DNA of 9,581 nucleotides from a bacterium (lineage in GTDB: Bacteria > SZUA-79 > Acidulodesulfobacterales > Acidulodesulfobacteraceae): contig JAJYWW010000003.1 of the NCBI GenBank assembly GCA_021791295.1, forward strand, positions 1 to 9,581, written 5' to 3'. The stretch's first letter is position 1, and each line of letters begins with the position of its first letter. The notes below the pieces were generated by a model that was not told the origin of the DNA, searched no databases, and saw nothing but the letters and a program-made list of their open reading frames with translations. Shown in pieces: positions 1 to 6,573 of the stretch. A program made the position numbers and the translations under genes.

Positions 1-2
1 GC

Positions 3-515
3 GGCGGATTTCCTGAAATATTTTCCAAAGAACTTCATGATAATAAATCTATAAGAAATGAAATAAAACAAAAAATAGAAGACGGACTTCCCGTTTATGC
101 AGAATGCGGCGGACTCATGTATCTTTGCAAAAGCATTGCTTACGAAAACGGTTTTAACGAAATGGCGGGGGTTATCGATGCAGACGTAAAACTTACCAAA
201 AAACCGAAGGGTCACGGATACACGAAATTAACGCCTTATTCTTACGGAAAAGGGAAAGAAGGCAGATGGTTCGATAAAATAAAATTAATAAAAGGACACG
301 AATTTCACCATTCTTTTTTAGAAATGGCTCAAGACAGATATGAATTTGTATTTAAAATGAAAAAAGGCTACGGAGTTGACGGCTTCTCCGACGGCATACC
401 ATATAAGAACGTTTTAGCCGGCTATACGCATATGTATTCCCCGTCTTCCCCCGGTTGGTTTAAAAACTGGGTTGCTTTTATAAAACGTACAAAAGTTGGA
501 ATGCAGAAAAAATAA
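3..515 (+). CDS. dsrN: DsrN / CobB-type glutamine amidotransferase, C-terminal part (5' end outside window)
   Basis: The open frame enters from the left edge and gives about 170 residues matching the C-terminal class I-like glutamine amidotransferase domain of cobyrinate a,c-diamide synthase (CobB/CbiA). It starts with GGFPE and carries the nucleophile motif YAECGGLMYL, with the catalytic Cys codon at 105-107. The GHEFHHS motif (codons 294-314) carries the expected catalytic-site histidines. The N-terminal ATP-binding synthase domain lies upstream of the window. Within dsr clusters this family is DsrN, thought to amidate siroheme to the siroamide used by DsrAB, with glutamine as ammonia donor. 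Its position just upstream of dsrA supports DsrN over a cobalamin-pathway CobB, but the two families cannot be separated firmly from this fragment. The gene ends 181 nt before dsrA, and a promoter lies between them, so dsrA need not depend on read-through from it. Confidence 0.85.
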   Translation, partial: GGFPEIFSKELHDNKSIRNEIKQKIEDGLPVYAECGGLMYLCKSIAYENGFNEMAGVIDADVKLTKKPKGHGYTKLTPYSYGKGKEGRWFDKIKLIKGHEFHHSFLEMAQDRYEFVFKMKKGYGVDGFSDGIPYKNVLAGYTHMYSPSSPGWFKNWVAFIKRTKVGMQKK

Positions 516-555
516 AATAACGTTTAATTTTTTTTTTAAAAAGGCAATTTTTTTA

Positions 556-585
556 TTGACAAATATAGCAATAAAGTTGTATAAA
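556..585 (+). promoter_or_regulatory. Candidate sigma70-type promoter for dsrAB
   Basis: A perfect -35 hexamer TTGACA (556-561) is followed, after an 18-nt spacer, by TATAAA (580-585), immediately preceded by TG. The predicted start would be near 592, leaving a leader of about 105 nt before the dsrA ATG at 697. The surrounding region is very AT-rich, so chance -10 matches are common, but the perfect -35 and near-consensus spacing make this the best promoter in the window. No convincing operator palindrome or riboswitch fold was seen in the leader. Confidence 0.6.
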
Positions 586-696
586 TAAAAATTGTAACTA
601 TGTTTTAATTTTTAATTCATTTAAAAAATAATGAGTTTATATATTGCGGCATTATAATTATTCTAATTTTATTTTTAAAATAAAGGAGGCTTTACT

Positions 697-1884
697 ATGG
701 GTAAAAAGCACCAGACTCCGCTTCTTGACGAACTTAAGAAAGGGAAGTGGATAAGTTTCGTCAAGGAAATAGAAAGAGCGGCGGAAAAGAGTGAAAGAAC
801 CGAAGACCTTTTGGGGCAGGTTGAAGAATCTTACCGCGACAAAGTAAATCACTGGAAACACGGCGGCATGGCGGGCGTTAAAGGATACGGCGCAGGTATG
901 GTCGGAAGGTTTAGCGAATATCCCGATAAATATCCGGGAATAAAAGAATGCCATTCTATGAGAATTATACCTTCCGCAGGTTTTTTCTATAATTCCGATT
1001 TTCTTAGAAAATTAGCCGATATTTCCGAAAAACACGCCGGCGGCTTGCTGAATTTTCACGGAGCTACCGGAAATATTCAGATACTTGGAATGTCTCAGGC
1101 GGAAGCAGAAGATGTTTTTCAGGCAGTAGCTGAGCTCGGCTTCGACCTCGGCGGAAGCGGTTCGGATTTAAGAACGCCATCATGCTGCGCAGGACAGGCA
1201 AGATGCGAATTTGCAAATTACGATACTATGAAAATTTGCCGCCATTTAACCGAAGAATATTTAGACGAACTTCACAGACCGGCATTTAACTATAAATTTA
1301 AGTTTAAATTTTCCGGATGCGCCAACGACTGCGTAGCTTCGGCGGCAAGGTCGGATCTTGCATTTATAGGAACATGGAAAGACAAAATAAAAATCAATCA
1401 GGAAGAAGTAAAGAATTATAAAAAGAAATTTAACGTTCAAAAATATGTTTTGGATAAATGCCCAACAAAATGTATGTGGTTTGAAGGCGAAAACCTCGTT
1501 ATCGACGACGAAAACTGCGTAAAATGCATGCACTGCATAAATGAACTGCCCAAAGCTCTTAAAGCCGGCGATGAAAGAGGATGCTCTATTTTAATAGGAG
1601 CAAAAGCGCCTTTGGTTACCGGTCCGAGAATGGGTATGATGCTTGTTCCTTTTTACGACGTAAACGAAGATGCAAAAAACGACTACGAATGGCTCAAGGG
1701 ATTAATTTCCAATATGTGGGAATTCTGGGATGAATACGGAGTCAGCAGGGAAAGAATAGGGGAGCTTATAGGAAGGGTAGGATTGAATACTTTCCTGGAA
1801 GGCATCGGATTAGAGCCTATTCCTGAAATGGTCCAGCATCCGAGAAGCAATCCGTTTATTAAATTTACCGAAGACGAAGATTGA
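697..1884 (+). CDS. dsrA: Dissimilatory sulfite reductase alpha subunit DsrA
   Basis: DsrA pairs with DsrB in the cytoplasmic alpha2beta2 siroheme enzyme that reduces sulfite, or runs in reverse to oxidise reduced sulfur. The 395-residue product has the sulfite reductase fold with the siroheme-[4Fe-4S] ligand motifs C-x5-C (Cys164/Cys170, in CCAGQARCEF) and C-x3-C (Cys208/Cys212, in GCANDC). The inserted ferredoxin domain carries Cys255 and Cys259 (CPTKC) and Cys274, Cys277 and Cys280 (CVKCMHC). It is slightly shorter than the roughly 415-440 residues usual in the family but lacks no motif. The ATG at 697 has a strong ribosome site AAGGAGG (683-689) seven bases upstream, and the homology begins close to it. 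It is the first gene after the candidate promoter at 556-585 and lies 66 nt before dsrB. Both full cysteine sets are present, so the subunit should be functional. Reductive or oxidative DsrAB type needs a phylogeny. Confidence 0.97.
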   Translation: MGKKHQTPLLDELKKGKWISFVKEIERAAEKSERTEDLLGQVEESYRDKVNHWKHGGMAGVKGYGAGMVGRFSEYPDKYPGIKECHSMRIIPSAGFFYNSDFLRKLADISEKHAGGLLNFHGATGNIQILGMSQAEAEDVFQAVAELGFDLGGSGSDLRTPSCCAGQARCEFANYDTMKICRHLTEEYLDELHRPAFNYKFKFKFSGCANDCVASAARSDLAFIGTWKDKIKINQEEVKNYKKKFNVQKYVLDKCPTKCMWFEGENLVIDDENCVKCMHCINELPKALKAGDERGCSILIGAKAPLVTGPRMGMMLVPFYDVNEDAKNDYEWLKGLISNMWEFWDEYGVSRERIGELIGRVGLNTFLEGIGLEPIPEMVQHPRSNPFIKFTEDED

Positions 1885-1950
1885 TAGTCTTAAAATTAAA
1901 AATTAAAATAATAATAATTTTTTGCATTAAAAATAAATTTGGAGGTTAAT

Positions 1951-3036
1951 ATGGCAGAAGAAGTTAAAAAGAAAAGACTTACCGATATTGGACCCCATGA
2001 TTACAATGAATATTTGTCGCCGGTTATAAAAAATAATTACGGCAAATGGGCTTATCATGAGATTCTTGATCCTGGCACTATGGTTCACGTTGCCGAAAGC
2101 GGCGATAAACTATATACGGTGAGAATGGGTTCGCCGAGATTAGTCAGCGGAAGCTTTGTTAGGGATATTTGCGATATCGCCGATAAATACTGCGGCGGAC
2201 ACTTAAGATTTACGACAAGAAATAACGTTGAATTTTTAATAGAAGACGAAAAAAACGTAGAACCTCTCAAAAAAGACCTTGCTGCAATGGGCTATAACGT
2301 CGGCGGTATAGGCAACATCGTTGCAAACATAGTCCATACCCAGGGATGGATTCATTGCCATACTTCGGCAAGCGATGCATCGGGTGTCGTCAAATCGGTA
2401 ATGGACGAATTGTATGAATATTTCGTAGAAGACAAACTTCCGTCGAAAGTCAGAATAGCGTTTGCCTGCTGTTTAAATATGTGCGGTTCCGTTTCGTCTT
2501 CCGATATAGCAATAGTAGGAACACACAGAAAACCGCCGAGAATCGATGCGGAAAGACTCAGGAATCTTTGCGAAATACCCAGCACTATCGCCGCATGTCC
2601 CACAAACTCTATAAGACCTGATACGGTTGACGGCAAACCTGGCGTAAAAGTAAACGAAGAAACCTGCGTGTTCTGCGGAAGTTGCTATACCGTCTGTCCG
2701 GCTATGCCTATAGCTAATGCCGAAAATGACGGCTTATCGATATGGGTCGGCGGAAAAGTTTCAAATGCCAGAACGAAACCGACTTTTTCTAAACTGGCTA
2801 TACCGTTTATTCCCAACGATCCTCCGAGATGGCCCGGAGTAGTGAACGCAGTCAAAACAATTCTTAACGAATATAAAAAAGGCGCGGAACCAGGCGAAAG
2901 AGTCGGCGAATGGATAGACAGGATAGGCTGGCCAAGATTCTTTAAGCTTACCGGATTCCCGTTCACGAAATATCATATCGACGATTTCAGGCTTGCGGAA
3001 ACAACTATGAACTACTCTTCGCATGCAAGACTATAA
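1951..3036 (+). CDS. dsrB: Dissimilatory sulfite reductase beta subunit DsrB
   Basis: This is the partner of DsrA. In the family, DsrB binds the catalytically active siroheme-[4Fe-4S] centre and docks the DsrC C-terminal tail. Numbered from the ATG at 1951, the 361-residue product has Cys136 in the family block [13 protein letters not shown], and Cys173, Cys174 and Cys178 in ACCLNMCG. The ferredoxin domain has C-x2-C-x2-C-x3-CP (Cys239, 242, 245, 249) plus the upstream Cys216. The start at 1951 is preferred over an in-frame TTG at 1939, because GGAGG (1941-1945) sits five bases upstream of this ATG and overlaps the TTG alternative. The 66-nt gap from dsrA has no evident hairpin, so the pair should be co-transcribed. 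The protein looks complete and functional. Confidence 0.97.
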   Translation: MAEEVKKKRLTDIGPHDYNEYLSPVIKNNYGKWAYHEILDPGTMVHVAESGDKLYTVRMGSPRLVSGSFVRDICDIADKYCGGHLRFTTRNNVEFLIEDEKNVEPLKKDLAAMGYNVGGIGNIVANIVHTQGWIHCHTSASDASGVVKSVMDELYEYFVEDKLPSKVRIAFACCLNMCGSVSSSDIAIVGTHRKPPRIDAERLRNLCEIPSTIAACPTNSIRPDTVDGKPGVKVNEETCVFCGSCYTVCPAMPIANAENDGLSIWVGGKVSNARTKPTFSKLAIPFIPNDPPRWPGVVNAVKTILNEYKKGAEPGERVGEWIDRIGWPRFFKLTGFPFTKYHIDDFRLAETTMNYSSHARL

Positions 3037-3092
3037 TTTTTAGAGAAACTTACAAATTAAAACTAATATTTAGTTACTGGGAGCTTATAATC

Positions 3093-3329
3093 ATGACTGA
3101 TGAAACTAAAAAGAAAGTCGAAGATAAAATCTTAGGGCTTGTGACGGAGTATGTAGGAAAAAAAAGGTTCAAGCCGATAGATATCGTTAAGGAAATGGAA
3201 AAAGAATTTGCCAGCGAAGGATTAACTAAAGACGATATTAAAGGAGCATTAAAAGACTTAATGGACGAAGAAAAGCTTGTTTACGGATATGCAGGAGGCA
3301 GTTTCTTGACGGTTCCCGAGAACAAGTAA
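3093..3329 (+). CDS. dsrD: DsrD, small winged-helix activator of DsrAB (divergent)
   Basis: DsrD is a small cytoplasmic protein of winged-helix fold shown in sulfate reducers to act as an allosteric activator of DsrAB. This 78-residue product has the usual length. It shows a helix-rich first two thirds, then a predicted wing (about residues 62-74, KLVYGYAGGSFLTV) corresponding to the Gly/Ser-rich hairpin of known DsrD proteins. A GGGAG ribosome site (3079-3083) precedes the ATG. Its position directly after dsrB is the canonical dsrABD arrangement. Sequence identity to Desulfovibrio-type DsrD looks low to me: the typical YWSSGSTT wing is replaced by YGYAGGSF. The call therefore rests on size, fold pattern and context together. 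It could be another winged-helix protein recruited to the same place, which is less likely. Confidence 0.78.
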   Translation: MTDETKKKVEDKILGLVTEYVGKKRFKPIDIVKEMEKEFASEGLTKDDIKGALKDLMDEEKLVYGYAGGSFLTVPENK

Positions 3330-3361
3330 TAAGTAACAAGTAAATAATTAATAATAAAAAG

Positions 3362-3394
3362 CGGGACTGCAGAAATAACATTTTTGCAGTCCCG
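3362..3394 (+). terminator. Strong hairpin between dsrD and dsrL (terminator, attenuator or mRNA-stabilising stem)
   Basis: A perfect 10-bp inverted repeat CGGGACTGCA (3362-3371) / TGCAGTCCCG (3385-3394) can extend inward by a G-U pair and three A-T pairs, leaving a five-base loop TAACA (3376-3380). It is the most GC-rich stretch in an otherwise AT-rich gap and stands out clearly. No U-run follows on the 3' side (the next bases are TCGAATAATA). It therefore looks less like a classical intrinsic terminator and more like a partial attenuator or a 3'-end protecting stem for the dsrABD transcript. Confidence 0.6.
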
Positions 3395-3419
3395 TCGAAT
3401 AATAAAATAGGGAAAAATT

Positions 3420-5132
3420 ATGCTCGAATTAAAAAAACCGAAAAAACCGGCAAAAATTGCGGCGAGTACGGGCGGCGGAATGTCTCAGTCGCCGTACAGG
3501 CCTAAATACGTCGAAAAAAGACCCCCGTGCATGGATACTTGTCCTAATGGAACAAAGGTTAGGGATTATATTCAGCTTATAGCGCAGAGCGAGTCATACG
3601 ACCGTCCTATAGACGACTCTTTAAAACTGGCATTTTATATGCTGACCGAGTCGAATCCGCTTCCTTCTACTACCGGAAGAGTATGCCCACATCCGTGCGA
3701 GGACGCATGCAACAGAAAAGAAAAAGACACGCCGGTGGCGATTAACGCTATAGAAATGTTCGTAGGGGATTACGGAATAAAGAATAATCTTCAGTATAAA
3801 AAATTGACCGAAGTAACAAGAAAAGAAAAAATTGCAATAATAGGAAGCGGTCCTGCCGGATTATCGGCAGCCTATCATCTTGCTTTAAGGGGATATAACG
3901 TTACTATTTTTGAAAAATTTCCAGAAACCGGAGGATATTTAAGATACGGAATACCCCGTTTCAGACTGCCGTTAGATATAATAGACGCTGAAGTTCAGCG
4001 CATTAAAAATCTCGGCGTAGATATTAAAACAGGGGTTAACATAGGAACGGACATAACGATAGACAGTCTTAAGTCCGAATATGACGCAGTATTTGTAGCT
4101 ATAGGAACCCACGAACCTATAAAAATGAAGATGAAAGGTGCCGATTCTCCTAATGTTTATACCGGAATAGAATTTCTGCAGAAAGCTGCTTCAGGAGAAC
4201 TTAAAGATGCAGGAAAAGAAGTGGTAGTTATCGGAAGCGACAGCGCAATGGACGCAGGAATGGTAGCAAAAAGGCTGGGCGCCAACGTTACGTTTATTTA
4301 TAATAAAGGCACTGTTAACGATGCATCGGAAATAGAAGAAAAAGGTTCTACGGAAGTAAAAGAAGGTCACGCCGAAGGTATAAAATTCGAGTTTTTATTT
4401 GCTCTTGACGAGATAGTTACGGAAAACGGCAAAGCCGTAGCGGTAAAACTCAAAAAAATGAAACTTTCGGAAAAAGATGCATCAGGCAGGGTTCATCCGA
4501 TAATCATCGAAGGCGGGCAGGAACTTAATTTAAAATTAGACACGCTTATATATTCGTTCGGTCAAAAGCCCGATTATAAAGGTTTAGAAAATCTGACTAA
4601 AAATCCGAATAACGAATTTTTAAAAGTTGACGACAATTATCTCGTCGCAGGAGAAGATAAAGTGTTTGCCGGCGGCGATATATTAAGGTTCGGTCTCGTT
4701 ACGGACGCTATTGGAATGGGAAGATATGCCGCATACGCTATACATAAAAAGTTTAGCGGAGAACAGGTGATTAACGACGAAAGAAGAGTCGTAAAGTACG
4801 GCGATGCAGTAAACAGGGAAGGGAAAAATATGTATCTTGCATATTTTCAGCCGGCCGAAAGAAAGAAAAGGACATCAAGAGATCCTAAAGAAAGAGTTAA
4901 AGATTTCGAAGGGATTTTAAACGACCTTAATTTCGACGAACTGGTTTCCGAAGTAAAGAGATGTATGAGCTGCGGACTATGCTTCGACTGCGGCAGCTGT
5001 TTTGAATACTGCTCGCAGAGCGCAGTTAAAAAATTGCCAAAAGGTCAGCATTTTGAGTTTCATCTTGAAACATGCAACGGTTGTAAAAAATGTGCGGAAA
5101 GCTGCCCATGCGGTTATATAGATATGTTGTAA
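3420..5132 (+). CDS. dsrL: DsrL, iron-sulfur flavoprotein NAD(P)H:acceptor oxidoreductase
   Basis: DsrL is a cytoplasmic relative of the glutamate synthase small subunit and NfnB that passes electrons between NAD(P)(H) and DsrAB. The 570 residues show, in order: an N-terminal Fe-S domain (Cys37, 41, 89, 93, 97; CMDTCPNG and CPHPCEDAC); an FAD site GSGPAG (142-147) with the downstream GGYLRYGIPRFRLP block typical of the family; a second dinucleotide site GSDSAMD (272-278); a second FAD contact AGGD (417-420); and a C-terminal ferredoxin domain with Cys515-531 (CMSCGLCFDCGSCFEYC) and Cys552-564 (CNGCKKCAESCPC). It is shorter than the roughly 650-residue DsrL of purple sulfur bacteria, so it lacks their extra C-terminal part. 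The nucleotide site has IYNKG (293-297) where relatives usually have YRR, which may alter NADPH versus NADH preference. The start at 3420 has AGGGA upstream. It follows the hairpin at 3362-3394 and precedes the damaged dsrC. Confidence 0.93.
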   Translation: MLELKKPKKPAKIAASTGGGMSQSPYRPKYVEKRPPCMDTCPNGTKVRDYIQLIAQSESYDRPIDDSLKLAFYMLTESNPLPSTTGRVCPHPCEDACNRKEKDTPVAINAIEMFVGDYGIKNNLQYKKLTEVTRKEKIAIIGSGPAGLSAAYHLALRGYNVTIFEKFPETGGYLRYGIPRFRLPLDIIDAEVQRIKNLGVDIKTGVNIGTDITIDSLKSEYDAVFVAIGTHEPIKMKMKGADSPNVYTGIEFLQKAASGELKDAGKEVVVIGSDSAMDAGMVAKRLGANVTFIYNKGTVNDASEIEEKGSTEVKEGHAEGIKFEFLFALDEIVTENGKAVAVKLKKMKLSEKDASGRVHPIIIEGGQELNLKLDTLIYSFGQKPDYKGLENLTKNPNNEFLKVDDNYLVAGEDKVFAGGDILRFGLVTDAIGMGRYAAYAIHKKFSGEQVINDERRVVKYGDAVNREGKNMYLAYFQPAERKKRTSRDPKERVKDFEGILNDLNFDELVSEVKRCMSCGLCFDCGSCFEYCSQSAVKKLPKGQHFEFHLETCNGCKKCAESCPCGYIDML

Positions 5133-5155
5133 ACGCAGCTTTAATTTATTATAAT
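5127..5155 (+). promoter_or_regulatory. Possible promoter upstream of dsrC
   Basis: TTGTAA (5127-5132, overlapping the dsrL stop codon) is followed after exactly 17 nt by a perfect TATAAT (5150-5155). This would start a transcript about 45 nt before the dsrC ATG at 5207. The -35 matches only four of six bases and the region is AT-rich, so this is tentative. Independent expression of dsrC is common in sulfur-metabolising bacteria, which gives mild support. Confidence 0.35.
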
Positions 5156-5206
5156 GTAATTGATTCAAATAAATTAAATTTAATTTAATTCTAACGGAGG
5201 TTATTT

Positions 5207-5516
5207 ATGGCAAGTTTTGTTTATAACGGAAAAACGATAGAAACGGATGACGAAGGATACCTTCAGAATTCTTGCAAAGCAGGAAAATGTTGAATTAACC
5301 GAAAAGCACTGGAAATTAATTGAATGGATCAGGGATTATTTTCAGAAATTTCAGGTTGCGCCTGCAATTAAATCGCTTACGAAAGAAGTTATGAACCTTG
5401 AAAATTTACCCGATAAAAAAGAAGCAAATAAATTCATTTATGAATTATTTCCTGAAGGCCCGGCAAAACAGCTTGCAAAAATATCAGGTCTTCCAAAACC
5501 GACAGGCTGCGTTTAA
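5207..5516 (+). pseudogene. dsrC: dsrC with internal deletion/frameshift and missing Cys_B
   Basis: DsrC/TusE proteins carry sulfur on C-terminal cysteines between DsrEFH, DsrAB and DsrMK. The gene begins at ATG 5207 (GGAGG at 5196-5200, six bases away) with MASFVYNGKTIETDDEGYLQN, a clear DsrC start, but this frame stops at TGA 5291-5293. The family sequence resumes in the +1 frame as RILAKQENVELTEKHW near 5265 and runs to the conserved end GLPKPTGCV (TAA at 5514-5516). Compared with family members, about nine residues are absent between GYLQN and RILAKQ. Adding 26 nt would restore one frame of 111 residues, the normal length. The penultimate Cys_A is present, but the position 11 residues before it, normally Cys_B, is Ala (KQLAKI against the common KQACKI), as in TusE-type proteins. 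An ATG at 5247 opens the second frame (89 residues) but lacks a good ribosome site and the N-terminal strands. It may be a true pseudogene or an assembly error. Confidence 0.85.
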
Positions 5517-5539
5517 CGTAAAAAAGAGCTATTAAGCGT

Positions 5540-5568
5540 AATCAAGCGGCTTAAAAAGCCGCTTGATT
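5540..5568 (+). terminator. Hairpin after dsrC (likely terminator or attenuator before dsrM)
   Basis: A perfect 13-bp inverted repeat AATCAAGCGGCTT (5540-5552) / AAGCCGCTTGATT (5556-5568) with an AAA loop lies 23 nt after the dsrC stop codon. A flanking T-A pair extends it. The following bases (ATTATACG) are AU-rich but not a clean U-run, so termination may be partial. It separates dsrC from dsrMK. Confidence 0.65.
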
Positions 5569-5663
5569 ATTATACGAACATGATATGTTATATTGCATAA
5601 AGCGTGCATATCAATTAAAATGTAAAAACAAAAATAAAATTATTTATTCAGGGGGGAGTAAAT

Positions 5664-6425
5664 ATGGAACCTCTTACCGTAACAACTTATTTATATTTAT
5701 TAATTACTTATTCCGTCGGATTAGTCTTTGCTATAGGCGTTATTTTACGGATATATCAATACGCAACTACGCCGCAGCCTATTAAAATTATGCTGACTCC
5801 TGCACCGCTAACTAAAAGCGGAGCATTTGCAAGAGTTCTCGGAGAAGTATTTTTCTTCAAAAGCCTCTTTAAATCCAATAAGCCTACATGGGTATTCGGA
5901 TACCTGTTTCATATTTCGTTTTTTCTTTTAATAGCAATGCATTTTGCGCGCCATTTTGTTTACACGAATCCTCTGCCTTCATGGTACAACTATTTCGTAC
6001 TGGCAGGTATAGTATGCGGAATAATTATGGTTTTGTCCCTTTTTTTACTCCTAATGAGAAGAGTAGTAGTAGAAAGGGTTAAATTTATATCTCTATTTCA
6101 AGACTATTTGATATTAATTTTATTAATGCTTATCGGCATAGCCGGTCTGTCGTTAAATTTTGTATTAACGCCAAGCGCATTGACAGTAGTAGATAAACAG
6201 CTCGATCCTTATATGAACGGTCTTTTAACGTTTCAATTCACGAATATACCGTCTAATCCCTTGTTTTTAATGCACTATACATTAGTAATGCTGCTGATTC
6301 TTTACATACCTTTTAGTAAAGTTATGCATTTCGTGGGAATATTCTTTTCTCCGACACGTTATATGGCGGATAATCCTATAGAAGAAAGATACTATCGTCC
6401 TGATGCAAAGGATATTTCAATATAG
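5664..6425 (+). CDS. dsrM: DsrM, membrane cytochrome b subunit (NarI-like)
   Basis: DsrM is the haem b membrane subunit that exchanges electrons between the menaquinone pool and DsrK. The 253-residue protein shows five predicted membrane segments at about residues 8-30, 79-99, 111-131, 148-168 and 204-228, as in the nitrate reductase gamma subunit family. Candidate haem ligands are His83, His93, His97 (segment 2), His204 and His222 (segment 5). It is shorter than the roughly 330-residue or longer DsrM of some Desulfovibrio-type complexes and matches the five-helix core only. The ribosome site GGGGGGAG (5651-5657) is unusually G-rich and sits six bases before the ATG. An overlapping short frame beginning at 5585 has no family resemblance and is not a gene. 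The partner dsrK follows after a 148-nt gap. Confidence 0.92.
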   Translation: MEPLTVTTYLYLLITYSVGLVFAIGVILRIYQYATTPQPIKIMLTPAPLTKSGAFARVLGEVFFFKSLFKSNKPTWVFGYLFHISFFLLIAMHFARHFVYTNPLPSWYNYFVLAGIVCGIIMVLSLFLLLMRRVVVERVKFISLFQDYLILILLMLIGIAGLSLNFVLTPSALTVVDKQLDPYMNGLLTFQFTNIPSNPLFLMHYTLVMLLILYIPFSKVMHFVGIFFSPTRYMADNPIEERYYRPDAKDISI

Positions 6426-6573
6426 AGGCATTCAATATAAAGCATAGAAATTTGATTTAAATATATATCGGTATAACGAATAACGATCAACGACCAAATA
6501 AAATATAAATAAATATTAATTAATAACCTGCTAATTTGATTCTTTAGAGGAATTAAGCGGAGGTATATACAGT

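Noticed and set aside
528..560. Intrinsic terminator after dsrN (T-runs at 528-537 and 548-554)
   Set aside because: The T-runs are present but no stable stem precedes them; the region is simply AT-rich.
1261..1533. Minus-strand open frames opposite dsrA, dsrB, dsrK, dsrE/dsrF and sat
   Set aside because: They lie antisense to genes of known families, have no recognisable domains or ribosome sites, and are explained by codon bias of the real genes.
1939..1950. TTG start for dsrB, 12 nt upstream
   Set aside because: The GGAGG ribosome site overlaps this start; the ATG at 1951 has correct spacing.
3318..3345. Short direct repeat AACAAGTAA just after dsrD
   Set aside because: The two 9-nt copies are in low-complexity AT-rich sequence and overlap the stop codon; they are likely slippage with no evident role.
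5247..5293. Programmed +1 frameshifting to express dsrC (overlap of the two frames, with TGT TGA at 5288-5293)
   Set aside because: The shift needed is +1 and a stop codon is at hand, loosely like prfB. However, the fused product would still lack about nine conserved residues or more, there is no SD-like stimulator just upstream, and the family does not use recoding. Deletion or sequence error is simpler.
5585..5785. Short frame with ATG at 5585 overlapping the start of dsrM
   Set aside because: It has no ribosome site and no family resemblance, and it overlaps the well-supported dsrM frame.
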